NCBI GenBank assembly: GCA_947471745.1
Contig: CANJKZ010000825.1
Span: 744,001 to 808,000 of the forward strand
Source: Closterium sp. Naga37s-1
Taxonomy: Eukaryota > Streptophyta > Zygnematophyceae > Desmidiales > Closteriaceae
DNA length: 64,000 nt
Direction: 5' to 3'
Each line of letters starts with the position of its first letter. The stretch's first letter is position 1. The translations under genes and the position numbers were made by a program. The notes under the pieces are model-generated. The model made no database searches and had not been told where the DNA came from. It saw nothing but the letters and a program-made list of their open reading frames with translations. Of the stretch, positions 1 through 10,124 are shown piece after piece.

Positions 1-2886
1 ACCCGCTCCCAGTGGCTTACTCGCGACGCTGCTGCCTGCTTAGCCATTCGCAACCACCTGCCGTTGGCCGAATGCGCTCACTTCGGACAGCACAGGACAG
101 CACAGGCACTGTACGACGCTGTCGTCGCTCGCTCCTCCTTGCCTGCCACTGCTGCTCTAGGCCGCCTCCTACTGCCCTACCTGTTCCCCGAGCTGTCCGC
201 CTTTGCCACACTCGAGGACCTGGTTTCCCACCTTCACACTAGCAACGCTCGCTACCGTGCTGCCGCCCCCGCTGAGTTCCTTGACAGGAACCAGCCCCCG
301 ATGTTCATCACTCTCTACTTTATAGTCACTCGCCTCCCTTACTCTCTTCGCTCTGTCAGGGACCACTTCCTCTCTCTTGACCCCACCTCCCTCACTGTTG
401 ACCTCCTCGAGCAGCATCTCCTCGCAGCTAAGACTAGTGCAGTTGCTGTAGGTGCTGCTCGTGGCACTCCGCGCACGCCCTTCTTTGAGGGGTGTTCCCC
501 CTCCCCCCTTGCCCCCTCCTACGCCTCTGCTGCTGCTGTTGACGTCTCTAGTGCTGAGGACGTCGGGGCTGCTTCTACTAGTGCGCAGCGCCGTAGCAGC
601 AAGGGCAAGGGTGGCAGGGGTGGTGGCGGTGGCAGCGGGAGTGGTGGGGGGGGCAGCAGTGGAGGCCCAGTCGTTGCCCGTTCCTCCACTGTTCTCCCAT
701 GTCCGGCGGTTCCGTCCAGCTCACTGTCAGGTCTTCACCTCCCCTCGTTCTCTACGAACTTGGTGAGTACCGCTGCCCTCCAGGATTTGATGGTCACTAC
801 CACCACTCTTGGGGGTCAGCGTGTGCCGATCTGCACGTGTACACGGACGGATCGTCACCTGGCCATGTTCACTTGTTGGCCATGGTTGAGTCTGTACACA
901 CTGGCTACCGAGCCTCCTCAGGTAGCTGGGTCTGCCCAGGTGTCCGCGTCAGGTCAGGTAGCACCCCCTTGCTCGTGTCGCCTCCTGTCGCACCAGACTC
1001 TCCTCTGGCACCGCTGCCTTGGTCACCCATCCCTACCACTACCAGACTTTTGTCGTGGGGAGGGCATTCTCCAGTCGTTCACGCTTCCGGACTCCCCTCA
1101 GCAAAATGGGATTGCTGAGCGCCGCATTGGCTTAGTCATGGAGGTCGCTCGTACCTCCATGATCCATGCGACTGCTCCCCATTTTCTGTGGCCGTTTGCG
1201 GTCCGGTACGCTGCGCATCAGCTCAACCTCTGGCCCCGTGTCTCCTTGCCGGAGACCTCGCCCACACTGCGTTGGACGGGGGAGGTTGGCGATGCGTCGG
1301 TGTTCCGGGTCTGGGGCTCTCGTGCCTTTGTTCGCGATTCATCCGCGGACAAGCTCTCCGCCCGTGATATCCCCTACGTCTTCCTTGGCTTTCCCCCTGA
1401 CGCACCTGGCTGGCAGTTTTACCACCCTATCTTGCGCCGTGTCTTCCCCTCTCAGGACGTTACGTTTGACGAGTCGGTTCCCTTTTACCGTCTCTTCCCC
1501 TGCCGCTCTGCCCCTCCCCCACCCCTGCCGCTCTTCCTTGCTCCCGGTCCCCCTCCGGTAGACCCCCTCCCGCCCCAGGGTCCTGCTCCCTCAGGTGTGT
1601 CTCAGGTAGACCCTCTCCCTGGTGTTGTGCCTGTTGAGGTAGCTGGCGACTCAGGTGCTGCTCGAGGTACTGCGTCTGGGGGTGCTGCGTCTGGGGGTGC
1701 GGAACCGAGGGGCGCTGAGTCTGAGGGTGCTGGGTCTGGGGTTGCTGAGCCTGGGGGTGCGGAGCCTGGGGGTGCTGAGCCTGCGGGTGTGGAGCCTGCG
1801 GGTGTTGAGTCTGAGGGTGCGGAGTCTGGGGGTGCTGAGCCTCGGGGTGCTGCTTCGTCTGGAGGTCCTACTGGTGCTTCGCCGCGACTGTCTCCCCGGC
1901 CGGAGCCTCTCTCCCCGCAGCAGCTGGGTGAGTGGCTTGTTCGGCGCGCACGCCTTCGGAGTGGAGCTGCCGGAGCTAGAGCCACGGGAGACACTGGAGA
2001 CACTGGAGCTGGAGCTGCTCGAGTTTCTGCTGAAGCTGGTGGTATTGGAGGTACTGCGGCTGCTGGTCCTGGAGGTGCTCGTACCAGGGGTACTCAAGCT
2101 GCCGGGACTTGTGGTGTTGGGGGCGCTGGAGCTGGAGACCCTACGGTGGCTGGAGCTGCTGGGGCTGGAGGCAATGGAGCTGAAGGCAGTGGCGCTGGTG
2201 GTGCTGGAGCTGGAGGAGCTGGAGCTGGAGGCACTGGCGCTGGTGGCGCTGGAGCTGGAGGAGCTGGAGCTGGAGGCACTGGCGCGGGAGGCGCTGGAGA
2301 TGGAGGAGCTGGAGCTGTTGACCCTGGAGCTGGACGTGCTGGAGCTGGGGGTGTTGGTGGTACTGGTGTTGGAGGCACTGTGCGGCCGCGACCGTACTTC
2401 ATTCCCCTGCTTCAGCAGGTTCTTGGTCTCCTGTCTTCTACTAGCCTTCCTCCTCCCCTACTGTGTCTACCGCCTGACCAGTCGCAGCCGCCGTTACAGC
2501 CAGCCTCCCCACTGCCTGCTCCTTCTCCTTACACTGAGCAGTCCGTCGGTCTTACAGAGCGTCGTGAGCCTGTGTCTTGTCCTATCTTGCATGTTCGCAC
2601 TACTCGTCGCGTTCCCCATTCGCGTCCTCCTCCTGTCCCCGGCACGCACGCTATGGCACTTCGTCCTTCCTCTCTTCCACTGCATGTTCCTCTGCCGCCT
2701 CCTCCTGAGTCCTCTCGTCCTGTCGTCCCTAACCCTGAGTCTGACCTTCTGCGTGCTGCCAGTCCCACTGTCTCTCGTCTCCTCGCCACTTCTATCATTG
2801 ACCCTTCTTTTGAGTCCACTGCTCCGTCTGCTCCTTGCCACTCCTTGTTGCTGAGCTGCTTGACTTTGTTGCTGCCTGTCGTCTAG
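1..2886 (+). pseudogene. Copia gag fused to truncated integrase (remnant)
   Basis: One frame is open from base 1 to a stop at 2886. The first 200 residues are copia gag: an RNHLP motif near the start, then a helical region, then a Gly/Ser-rich basic tract. It passes directly into the integrase zinc-binding motif (LLWHRCLGHPSLP, near base 1000) and then, within about 20 residues, to the end of the integrase core (SPQQNGIAERR). The protease, the zinc knuckle and the part of the integrase with the two catalytic aspartates are therefore deleted, while the catalytic glutamate remains. The last third is a Gly/Ala/Glu-rich linker encoded by a GC-rich tandem repeat at about 1660-2380. The reading frame survives only because the deletions kept phase. 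Confidence 0.8.
1650..2385 (+). repeat. GC-rich degenerate minisatellite in copia coding region
   Basis: Short units based on GGTGCTGAGCCTGGGG (1670-1850) and GGAGCTGGAGGAGCTGGAGC (2130-2350) are repeated many times with point changes. They encode the Gly/Ala/Glu-rich linker between integrase and reverse transcriptase. All reading frames stay open here because of the repeat composition, which makes several spurious long open frames on both strands. Confidence 0.75.
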
Positions 2887-4585
2887 ACTACGCCAATGCT
2901 TCTGTTGCTGAGTCTGACTCTACCAATCCTCCGTCCGTCGGGGGTGAGTGTGCTCTTGGCACCGACGTCCTTGAGGATAGGCAAGAGGAATTTGAGTGTC
3001 TTGCAACTGCTGTACCTCGTTTCGCTTCCATGCTGCTTGCCCCTGAGGGAGACCCGGATGCACCAGACATCCCGACCCCACGCTCTTACACAGAGGCGAC
3101 TACGGGTCCTTAATCCTCTCAGTGGAAGGCAGCCATGGATGCCGAGATGGCATCCTGGAAGTCCACAGGCACCTACATCGACGCATTTCCCCAGTCTCGG
3201 GCGAACATAGTCGATGGCATGTGGATTTTCAGGGTGAATCGGCCGCTGGGTTCTCCGCTTGCCTTAAAGGCGCGTCACGTTGCTCGAGGCTTCAGTCAGC
3301 GACAGGGGGTCGACTACTTCCAGACCTTCTCCCCCACATCGAAGATGACCACTCTTCGGGTGTTGCTGCACGTCGCTGCTCAGCGTGACTATGAGTTGCA
3401 CTCTCTTGACTTCAGTACAGCTTTCTTGCAGGGGGGCTGCACGAGGAGATCTGGCTGCGCCGCCCACCTGGCTTCACTGGGTCGTTTCCTGCAGGTACCC
3501 AGTGGAGCCTCCGGCGGCCAGTCTACGGTCTCCGCCAGGTGCCTCGCGATTGGCACGACACACTGAGGACTATACTTGCGGCTCTTGGGTTTGCTCCTGC
3601 TACTGCTGACCCGTCGCTGTTTCTGCTCACCGACACCTCGTTGCCGCCGTTCTACGTCCTCATCTACGTCGACGACCTGGTCTTTGCCACTGCTGACACT
3701 GAGGCACTCACCCTTGTGAAGTCGGAGCTGCAGAAGAGACACACTTGCACTGACCTGGGTGAACTGCGCAGCTATCTTGGTTTGCAGATCACCCAGGACA
3801 GAGCACGGCGCACCATCACCCTGACTCAGTCACACATGGTGCACCAGGTCCTTCAGCGCTTCGGCTTCTAGTTCTCCTCGCCATAGCCCACTCCTCTGTC
3901 TACCGGCCACTCGCTCTCAGCTCCACCTTCGGACGAGTCCGTAGAGCCGAGTGGTCTGTACCCAGAGCTTGTGGGTTGCCTCATGTACCTGATGACGTGC
4001 ACACGACCTGACCTCGTGTACCCTCTCAGCCTTCTTGCTCGCTACGTGGCTCCTGGTAGGCACCGAAAGGTGCACCGGGATGCTACGAAGAGGGTACTGC
4101 GTTACTTGTGCAGTACGTCAGGCATGGGGCTCGTGCTTGGAGGACGGGGTCCTGTTGTCCTCACTGGTCACGCAGATACTTCTTGGGTTGACAACTCAGC
4201 TACGCAGCGGTCGTCACAGGGTTACACCTTCAGCCTTGGTTCTGACTCTGTTTCCTGGCGGTCTACCCGCTCGTATTCGGTTCTCAGCTCCAGTTGTGAG
4301 GCTGAGATCTACGCAGGGGCCATGGCTGCAGAGGAGCTACGCTGGCTCACCTACTTGTTGACTGACTTGGGAGAGCAGCCTCGTTCACCTCCAGTTCTGT
4401 ACGTAGACAACAAGGCCATGATTGCCTTGTGCCAGGAGCACAGTCTGGAGCACACAACGAAGCACATCGCTCTGCGATACTTCCTTGCTCGAGAGTTGCA
4501 GCACCGTGGCCAGCTTCGTCTTGCGTACGTGGCCACTAGGGCCAACACTACTGATATATTCACCCAAGCCACTTCCGCCTGGTGA
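2835..4585 (+). pseudogene. Copia reverse transcriptase-RNase H (broken)
   Basis: The segment 2835-3113 matches the linker before copia reverse transcriptase. RT proper follows from 3135 (GMWIFRV, then ARGFSQRQGVDYFQTFSPT and the LDFSTAFLQG motif). A frame change near 3430-3540 interrupts it. RT resumes at 3539 with the catalytic YVDDLVF motif and ends at a stop in place of the usual coding at about 3871. RNase H runs from 3971 to 4585 (CTRPDL, WRSTRS, SSSCEAE, VDNKAMI, TKHIALRY motifs). At least one frameshift and two stops separate pieces that would be a single polyprotein in a live element. Confidence 0.85.
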
Positions 4586-4874
4586 TCATCAGCGCTTCTC
4601 TACTGTGTTAGGCCTTGTGCCTACTTTGCCTCACTTGCTCACTGCGTGACTTGATTGTACTGTGATCTATATATATACCTGCATGCCTCCACTTGCTAGG
4701 GTATGATCACTGTACTGTTTGTTCTCTTTTATATAACTCTGCATGTGAACTGGCCTTGTGGCCCTTATCTTGTGCTCAGCTGTGTCGTGACTTTGTGATC
4801 CACCCTGAGCTTGCTTTGCTTTTCTTGACTGGTCTTGTGACCACTTGTTCTCCCCCACTTTGCCTATGGGGGTG

Positions 4875-5012
4875 TGTCAAAATGTTATAGTGCTTACATT
4901 TGTGTAGGCTATAGTGGGGTAGCCCATAAGGGGTACAACCCAATTAGGGTTAGTACTTGTACCGTACTTCTGTTCAATGCATTCATTCTCGTTCGTTCTT
5001 CTGACAGCATGT
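4875..5012 (+). repeat. 3' LTR of the copia element (start clear, end estimated)
   Basis: The LTR begins TGTCAAAATGTTATAG directly after a purine tract and continues with TAGTGGGGTAG and GGGTACAACCC blocks. Those blocks are also in the 180-bp LTRs at 8130-8309 and 9480-9659 when read on the minus strand. No clear CA end with a host junction is visible, so the end coordinate is a guess. Confidence 0.55.
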
Positions 5013-5067
5013 TGTCGATGTTCCCGACCTCACATGTTCCCTCCTCGCATGTTCTCGACCTCCCATG

Positions 5068-5322
5068 TTTCGCCCCACCAGGGGGCAGTTTCGATCCCAT
5101 TACCATTTGTCCCACCAGGGTGCGGTTTTAGCCCCATACCATTCGCCCGCTAGGGGGCGGTTTCAGCCCCATTACCATTCGCCCCACCTGGGGGCTGTTT
5201 CAGCCTCATTACCATTCACCCCAGTAGGGGGCAGTTTCAGCTCCATTACCATTCTCCCCACCAAGGGTACAATTCGCCCTGGTTTCAGCCCCATTACTAT
5301 TCGCCCCGCCAGGTAGTAAGTC
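5068..5322. repeat. About 38-bp minisatellite, roughly 7 copies
   Basis: Units containing CCATTACCATTCGCCCCACC and GGGGGCGGTTTCAGCC repeat about seven times with substitutions and small length changes. The array lies just beyond the copia LTR. It is not coding. A pyrimidine-rich tract and unremarkable sequence fill the gap to the transposon end at 5498. Confidence 0.8.
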
Positions 5323-5812
5323 GTTCTCCTCCCTCTCCCTCCCTTCTTGTCTTGAATCTTATACCTCTTGTATCCCTTTCCATCCCCCATATCACTTCCT
5401 GCCATTCATCCCCCATCTCTGGTCTCTCGTGGTCTAGAGAATTACTATCATCTGAATAGTATTTGTGTTCTCCAACCGTTGCCACATACTCCTACTACCG
5501 TAAGGCCCCGGATAGAAGCGCAGGCCTCGGATAAGCGCCGGCGGTTGTAAAAGGGTGATGGCGCTTATATCCGATCCTCGATTATAAGCGCACCCCTGGA
5601 GGCTTATGGACTATAAGCGCACCCCTGTATTATGACACATTATAAGCGCCTCCCTTTTTCATTTCGACTATTATCATCCTATCTTTTACAAGCTATTTTC
5701 ACTACAACATAATATTTTCCAATTCTACTACGGTACTAAATCCTACTGATTGTTTACCGCAACATTCACTGACCTTCTCTAGCATCCTATGCTTTCTTTT
5801 CTTCCTAGCATC

Positions 5813-7465
5813 CTATGGATCACCATCAACAGTGGCGGAGCCATCTTGGTCAGCCTCCCCGTCCGACTCTGGCTCCTCTACGTTGTTGCAGCAGAATCCA
5901 TCTGCTGCAATCTCGTCGTCAAGTTCTACTTCACCCTTGACGGCGTCCCGCCGGTGCTGCATGCAGAGATTGTCCTGGGACCCATCCAGGGCGTTGCTGA
6001 TGCCACAGGTGAGAAACGAGCGCTGAATCAACTCCTTGGGCACGGCCTTCCAAGCCTTGGAGATCCACTTGAGCGTCAGCTCTGGAGGTGGCTTGCGGAT
6101 GTTGCCTGCCACACATGGAAACACTACAGCAATCAAAACATGGTGGAAACAGTCTAAGCAGACACATCGTACACGTTGAGATTGAGCTCACCTCTTTCGG
6201 TCAGGCAGTCGACCCCCTCGCTCTCGAACCAATCCTGGTATAGTTGGCGGACTGCTGCTTTGAATGAACGGTTCACCGCGACGTCAAGAGGCTGGATCTC
6301 AGAGGTGCAGCCAGCTGGTATGACGGCGGGGACGATGTTCAGCTCCCCGAATTTCGCCTTCACAGCATCAGTGAGGTGCCCGCGGTAGGAGTCAAGAACC
6401 AACATCACTTTCCTGCCGCGTACTCCGAACCTGGGGTTGACATACGGGTTCACCGTCCCGTCGAGCCACGCGAGGACGCCGTCAGCGTCCATCCAACCGT
6501 TGGGATGTACGGCGACCACAACATCTGCACATCCGAACAAGGCGTACGGACAGATTAGCATCAGACATAAAAAAAAAATAAAAAAAATAAAAAAAAAAAA
6601 AAAAAAAAATCACATGCAAATGACACCGTCACTGCACAAGCTGCTCGGCTTACTAGAGGGGAAATTCCCCTTAGGAATTGTCTTGCGCTTAAAGAAGACC
6701 CAAGGCTTGAGCTTCTCGCCGCTGGCGGTGCAGGCGAGCATCATCGTCACGCGTTCTTTTTGATAGCCGCCGCTGCGGATGGGCACGGAGCGGATCCCCA
6801 CCTCCTCGACCGTGCGTTCAGCTGGCATCTAGCGCCAGAGTGGCGTTTGATCAGCATTAATAATCCTGCGGTTGTCGATGCCGTACTGACGGCGGGAGTG
6901 TCGCACGAACTTCCAGAATTTCTGCACCTGTGTCTCACACTCTGCAAGGGAAGGGTGGGAGAGACAAACAAAAGAAGTAAATTAGAATTTCGAAGGTCGT
7001 AAGCAGCCATAAACGAGAGCGATAGCACAAACACCGACTCACCAGACGACAGCTTCTGGCCGACTCTGGTCTTCGCTCGGGTAGTGAGGTTCTAGCGCCG
7101 TCGAAAACGCTTAGTCCACCTCTGAGATCCAGCCCACTTTACCTCAGGATGCAGGATCTTCATCACATCATGTGACCACTTCTGCAATCGGCCGACGGAC
7201 ACGGCGAGACACTTTTTCCGGTGGGCAAGAACACGTGAGTACACCTCGATCTCCATGTCGCGGTACCACAACGCCCGACCACGCCCGTGAAGGCGCTTCC
7301 GAGCCCCATGCGCACCTTCTAGCTCACCCTTCCGCGACTTCCACTCTGACAGGGACTTTCGGGAGATACCAGTGTCGCGGGACATTCTCCGCAAACTCAC
7401 AGCTCCGGACTCCAACTTTGCAATCCACTGCAGCTTCTCCTGGGAAGTGTAGGAGTTGCGCTTGT
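5813..7465 (-). pseudogene. Pogo-like transposase, decayed
   Basis: Read on the minus strand, the N-terminus (7460-7092) holds a psq/CENP-B helix-turn-helix (QEKLQWIAKLESG, then SRDTGISRKSLSEWK) and a second Tc5-type helix region. The DDE_1 domain starts near 6870 with NADQTP (first Asp), continues through MLACTASGEKLKPWVFFKR (6750-6690), then VLDSYRGHLTD (second Asp, about 6395) and AGCTSEIQPLDVAVN (third Asp, about 6300). The C-terminus at 6090-6000 carries KAWKAVPKELI and CGISNALDGS, typical of this family. A TAG stop lies just after the first catalytic block, near 6831, and an A/T-only tract (6569-6609) interrupts the middle. An intron there cannot be excluded. The copy is probably inactive. 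Confidence 0.8.
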
Positions 7466-7659
7466 GCGTTGAAGGCTTGCTCCTGGGGGACGGGGGGCGG
7501 GCATCACGATTCTGTTTGGAGGGGTGGGGCCGTTTCTTATTCGGCGGGGGGAAACTAGGGACAGGCAGGTCCTCGGGAAGACCGTCGGCCGCCCACCACT
7601 CAACATCGTCTTCAGCACCAGTGGCGGATTCGTCGTACGGGCAGTCTTCCGCGTCTCCC

Positions 7660-7970
7660 TAGCGTGGCGACAGACCGGGGCCAGGTTCATCGTCGCCGCT
7701 GCGCTCGGGCTCGGATATGTACGCGTCGAAAGCTGAGTAACCGCGAGGGAGGAGCTGTAGAACGGGCCGACCGTTGACGACGACGATAGGCGGAGCGGGA
7801 GGAGCAGGAGGTGCTGGAGGAGCAGGAGGCGCAGGAGGAGCAGGAGGAGCAGGAGGCGCTGGAGGAGCAGGGGGCGCTGGGCGACTCTGCCACTGAGAGT
7901 AATCGCGAGTGTTGCCAACAACAGGTCGACGGCTAAATAGGAAGTGGGTGCCTGGAAGGCCCGCCATGGC
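7660..7970 (-). repeat. Pro-Ala codon repeat upstream of the pogo transposase
   Basis: A GGAGGAGCAGGAGGCGCTGG-type repeat at 7790-7880 encodes (Ala-Pro-Pro)n on the minus strand, within an open frame that runs from 7967 to 7659. It may be the disordered N-terminus of the transposase or a second small protein of the transposon. No domain is recognisable. Confidence 0.45.
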
Positions 7971-8129
7971 CTAGGCAGGCCGAGGGAAAACAAGAAAACT
8001 GAAGAAAACGAAGAGAATGAGCCTCGTTTGAAACCCTCGCCTGAGACCCCTCCAACTTCGCGGCCCGGGTTCCTCTGCAGGGAAAGGGGGAAAACTGTCA
8101 AGATGCCCCCGCAGAGGAGCTGAGGTGGT

Positions 8130-8309
8130 TGTGAAAGTAAGCGGTAGGATTAGGAGCCATAGCTAGGAGAGTCCTAGCTAGGCAGGAGAAAGTTTAGGCA
8201 AAAAGGGAGGAGTTGCACTAGCAAGAATGAGGATACAAATAGCAAACCCTAGAAGGGTTGTACTCGCTATAGAGCACCCCACTACAGGCTAGAGCATAAT
8301 ATTCTGACA
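8130..8309 (-). repeat. 3' LTR of the small LTR element
   Basis: This is the downstream LTR in element orientation, 180 bp. It is preceded by the purine tract at 8310-8320 and followed by target duplication GTGGT at 8125-8129. Confidence 0.92.
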
Positions 8310-8999
8310 CACCCCCATAGCCAAAGTGGGGTGTAATCAGCAGAGCAAGCAAAGCAGAACAAGCTCAGGGTGGATCACAATGTCACCACACATTCTGAGC
8401 ACAAGTTCAGGAAGCAATAGTTTAAAGTTCACAATTATGAGCAAAGCTAGTGGTAGTCACAACGGGCAAGTGAGGAGGAGGAGGGACAGTGAGAGGAGAG
8501 GAGATAGGAGGCGACGGCTGAAGCTGCAGACACACGGGCAACAGGAGGCACACTGGCACAGCGGCTACCGGAACAGCGCTCCGGACTACTGGAGTAACTG
8601 GCCCCGCGGCTAAAAGTAGCGGCAGACGAGCAACGGACCCACGGGCGACTGGCACAGGTGGCTACGACTGGGCTACCGGAGCAACTCCCCGGACTACAGC
8701 CCCTAGCTCCACTCCCCCTTCAACCCCCCTTAGTACCACTCCGACGGCTCCAACAGGTCCACCCCCCCTCAGCAGCAGCTGCAGCACAGGGAGACGGAGA
8801 GGAGGAGGAGGAGCAGGGAACGGCACACAGAAGCTGCACCCCCATACCCCCCACCCCCAAACCCTAATCCAGGAGAACGGGCAGAAGGAGGGGTGGGGCG
8901 CCTTCAGAAGCACGGGGGACAGCGGGGAGGACAGGGGCAGCGAAGAACGGGCCGCCCACGGGCCTGGCACAGCCTCCCGAACCGCGCGCAGGCGGCCCG

Positions 9000-9365
9000 A
9001 GCCGCGCGCGGGCCTGGCGCAGCCCGTACGGGCCGCGCGCGGGCCTGGCGCAGCCCGTACGGGCCGCGCGCGGGCCTGGCGCAGCCCGTACGGGCCGCGC
9101 GCGGGCCTGGCGCAGCCCGTACGGGCCGCGCGCAGGCCTGGCGTAGCCCGTACGGGCCGCGCGCAGGCCACGACGGGCGACGGGGGGCGACGCGCGGGTC
9201 CCCGTCGCCCGTCGTAGCGCCTCCTGGGGGCGACGCGCCGAGTGATGGGGCAGAAACCCGTCGCGCGCCTCGGGGCGCACGACGGGCAGAAAACCGCCGC
9301 GCGCCTCGAGGCGCACGGCGGGCAGAAAACCGCCGCGCGCCTCGGGGCGCACGGCGGGCTGAAAA
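9000..9365. repeat. GC-rich minisatellites next to the primer site of the small LTR element
   Basis: A 30-bp unit containing GTACGGGCCGCGCGCGGGCC repeats about six times at 9010-9170. A unit of about 33 bp containing CGCGCCTCGGGGCGCACG repeats three to four times at 9260-9360. All frames are open across it, so the open frames seen here are not evidence of protein. Confidence 0.8.
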
Positions 9366-9479
9366 AAAACCTAATTTCGACGCCGCGCACCACGGGGCGC
9401 GCGGCGGACAGGGAGTAGCAATAGCAGCGGAAGCAGTGAGGTGGGGCCCACAGGCCAGGAGCATATCGCTCTGATACCA

Positions 9480-9659
9480 TGTGAAAATAAGCAGTAGAAG
9501 AAGGCGCCATAGCTAGGAAAGCCCTAGCTAGGCAAGAAACAGTTTAGGCAAAAAGGGAGGAGTTGCACTAGCAAGAATGAGGATACAAATAGCAAACCCT
9601 AGAAGGGTTGTACTCGCTATAGAGCACCCCACTACAGGCTAGAGCATAATATTCTGACA
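9480..9659 (-). repeat. 5' LTR of the small LTR element
   Basis: This is the upstream LTR in element orientation, 180 bp. It is adjacent to the tRNA primer site at 9468-9479 and to target duplication GTGGT at 9660-9664. It aligns along its length with 8130-8309 with scattered substitutions. Confidence 0.92.
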
Positions 9660-10124
9660 GTGGTGAGGTCAATGCCTCAATGGAGTGGAATCTTGCCGGG
9701 GCTGCCAATTGCGTGGTTGTACAGAGTCGTGCCTGGCACGACATGCGAACCTGATTGGGCAGTCGCAACCAAAACTACGTGTGCGCTAGCATGGGCCAGA
9801 TTCATGTTCGATGAATCTGGTCAGGCCAGCAAGGCGTGATGGGCGTGATTCCACGCCTTGTTGGCCATTTCACGCACTTTTCATGCACGGATACGAACGT
9901 TCTAGATGTGGATTGAATCCCCTTTTGAAAAAAGCTTCAATTTCATGTTAAAACAATACATTACATTTTTGCCATTTTATAAACGCCGGCGCTTATAAAT
10001 TTCCTCAATTATAAGCGTACCCCTAAAAAACAGTGTTTTTTTATATCCCCAGGGGCGCTACTATCCGGGGGCTGACGGTACTGATGTCCTTGTAGTGAGG
10101 AGACCGCTTGTATCGGTGACTATG

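Larger units (their letters stand above)
1..5012 (+). mobile_element. Decayed Ty1/copia LTR retrotransposon, 5' end outside window
   Basis: The order of domains is gag, integrase remnant, reverse transcriptase and RNase H, followed by a polypurine tract (CTATGGGGGTG, about 4865-4874) and an LTR start TGTCAAAATG at 4875. That order is diagnostic of Ty1/copia. The 5' LTR and primer site lie outside the window. The coding region is broken by an internal integrase deletion, frameshifts and stops, so the copy is dead. The outer LTR end is not certain; 5012 is an estimate. Its polypurine tract, its LTR start and the bases just upstream resemble those of the small non-autonomous element at 8130-9659, so the two belong to one family. 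Confidence 0.85.
8130..9659 (-). mobile_element. Complete small non-autonomous LTR retrotransposon with target duplication
   Basis: Two direct 180-bp LTRs (8130-8309 and 9480-9659), read on the minus strand, start TGTCAGAAT and end in CA. A primer site complementary to initiator Met-tRNA (TGGTATCAGAGC) lies at 9479-9468 and a purine tract (CTATGGGGGTG) at 8320-8310. The element is flanked by a perfect 5-bp target duplication, GTGGT, at 8125-8129 and 9660-9664. The 1.17-kb interior has no gag or pol, only GC-rich tandem repeats. Its purine-tract region shares TGTGATCCACCCTGAGCTTG with the copia element at the left of the window, which is the likely source of its enzymes. Confidence 0.92.
5498..10078 (-). 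mobile_element. Pogo-like (Tc1/mariner superfamily) DNA transposon
   Basis: The left end CCGTAAGGCCCCGGATAG and the right end (reverse complement CCGTCAGCCCCCGGATAG) form terminal inverted repeats. Both are flanked by the TA dinucleotide expected for this superfamily (5496-5497 and 10079-10080). Inside each end lie repeated TTATAAGCGC-type boxes (5575-5650 and 9965-10020), probable transposase binding sites. A broken transposase with CENP-B-type DNA binding and DDE_1 catalytic parts lies on the minus strand between the ends. A complete non-autonomous LTR element (8130-9659) is nested inside and accounts for about a third of the length. Confidence 0.85.

Noticed and set aside
8662..9510. Long Arg/Ala/Pro-rich open frames on both strands
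   Set aside because: They fall in GC-rich tandem repeats inside a small LTR element with no recognised domain. Composition alone keeps the frames open.
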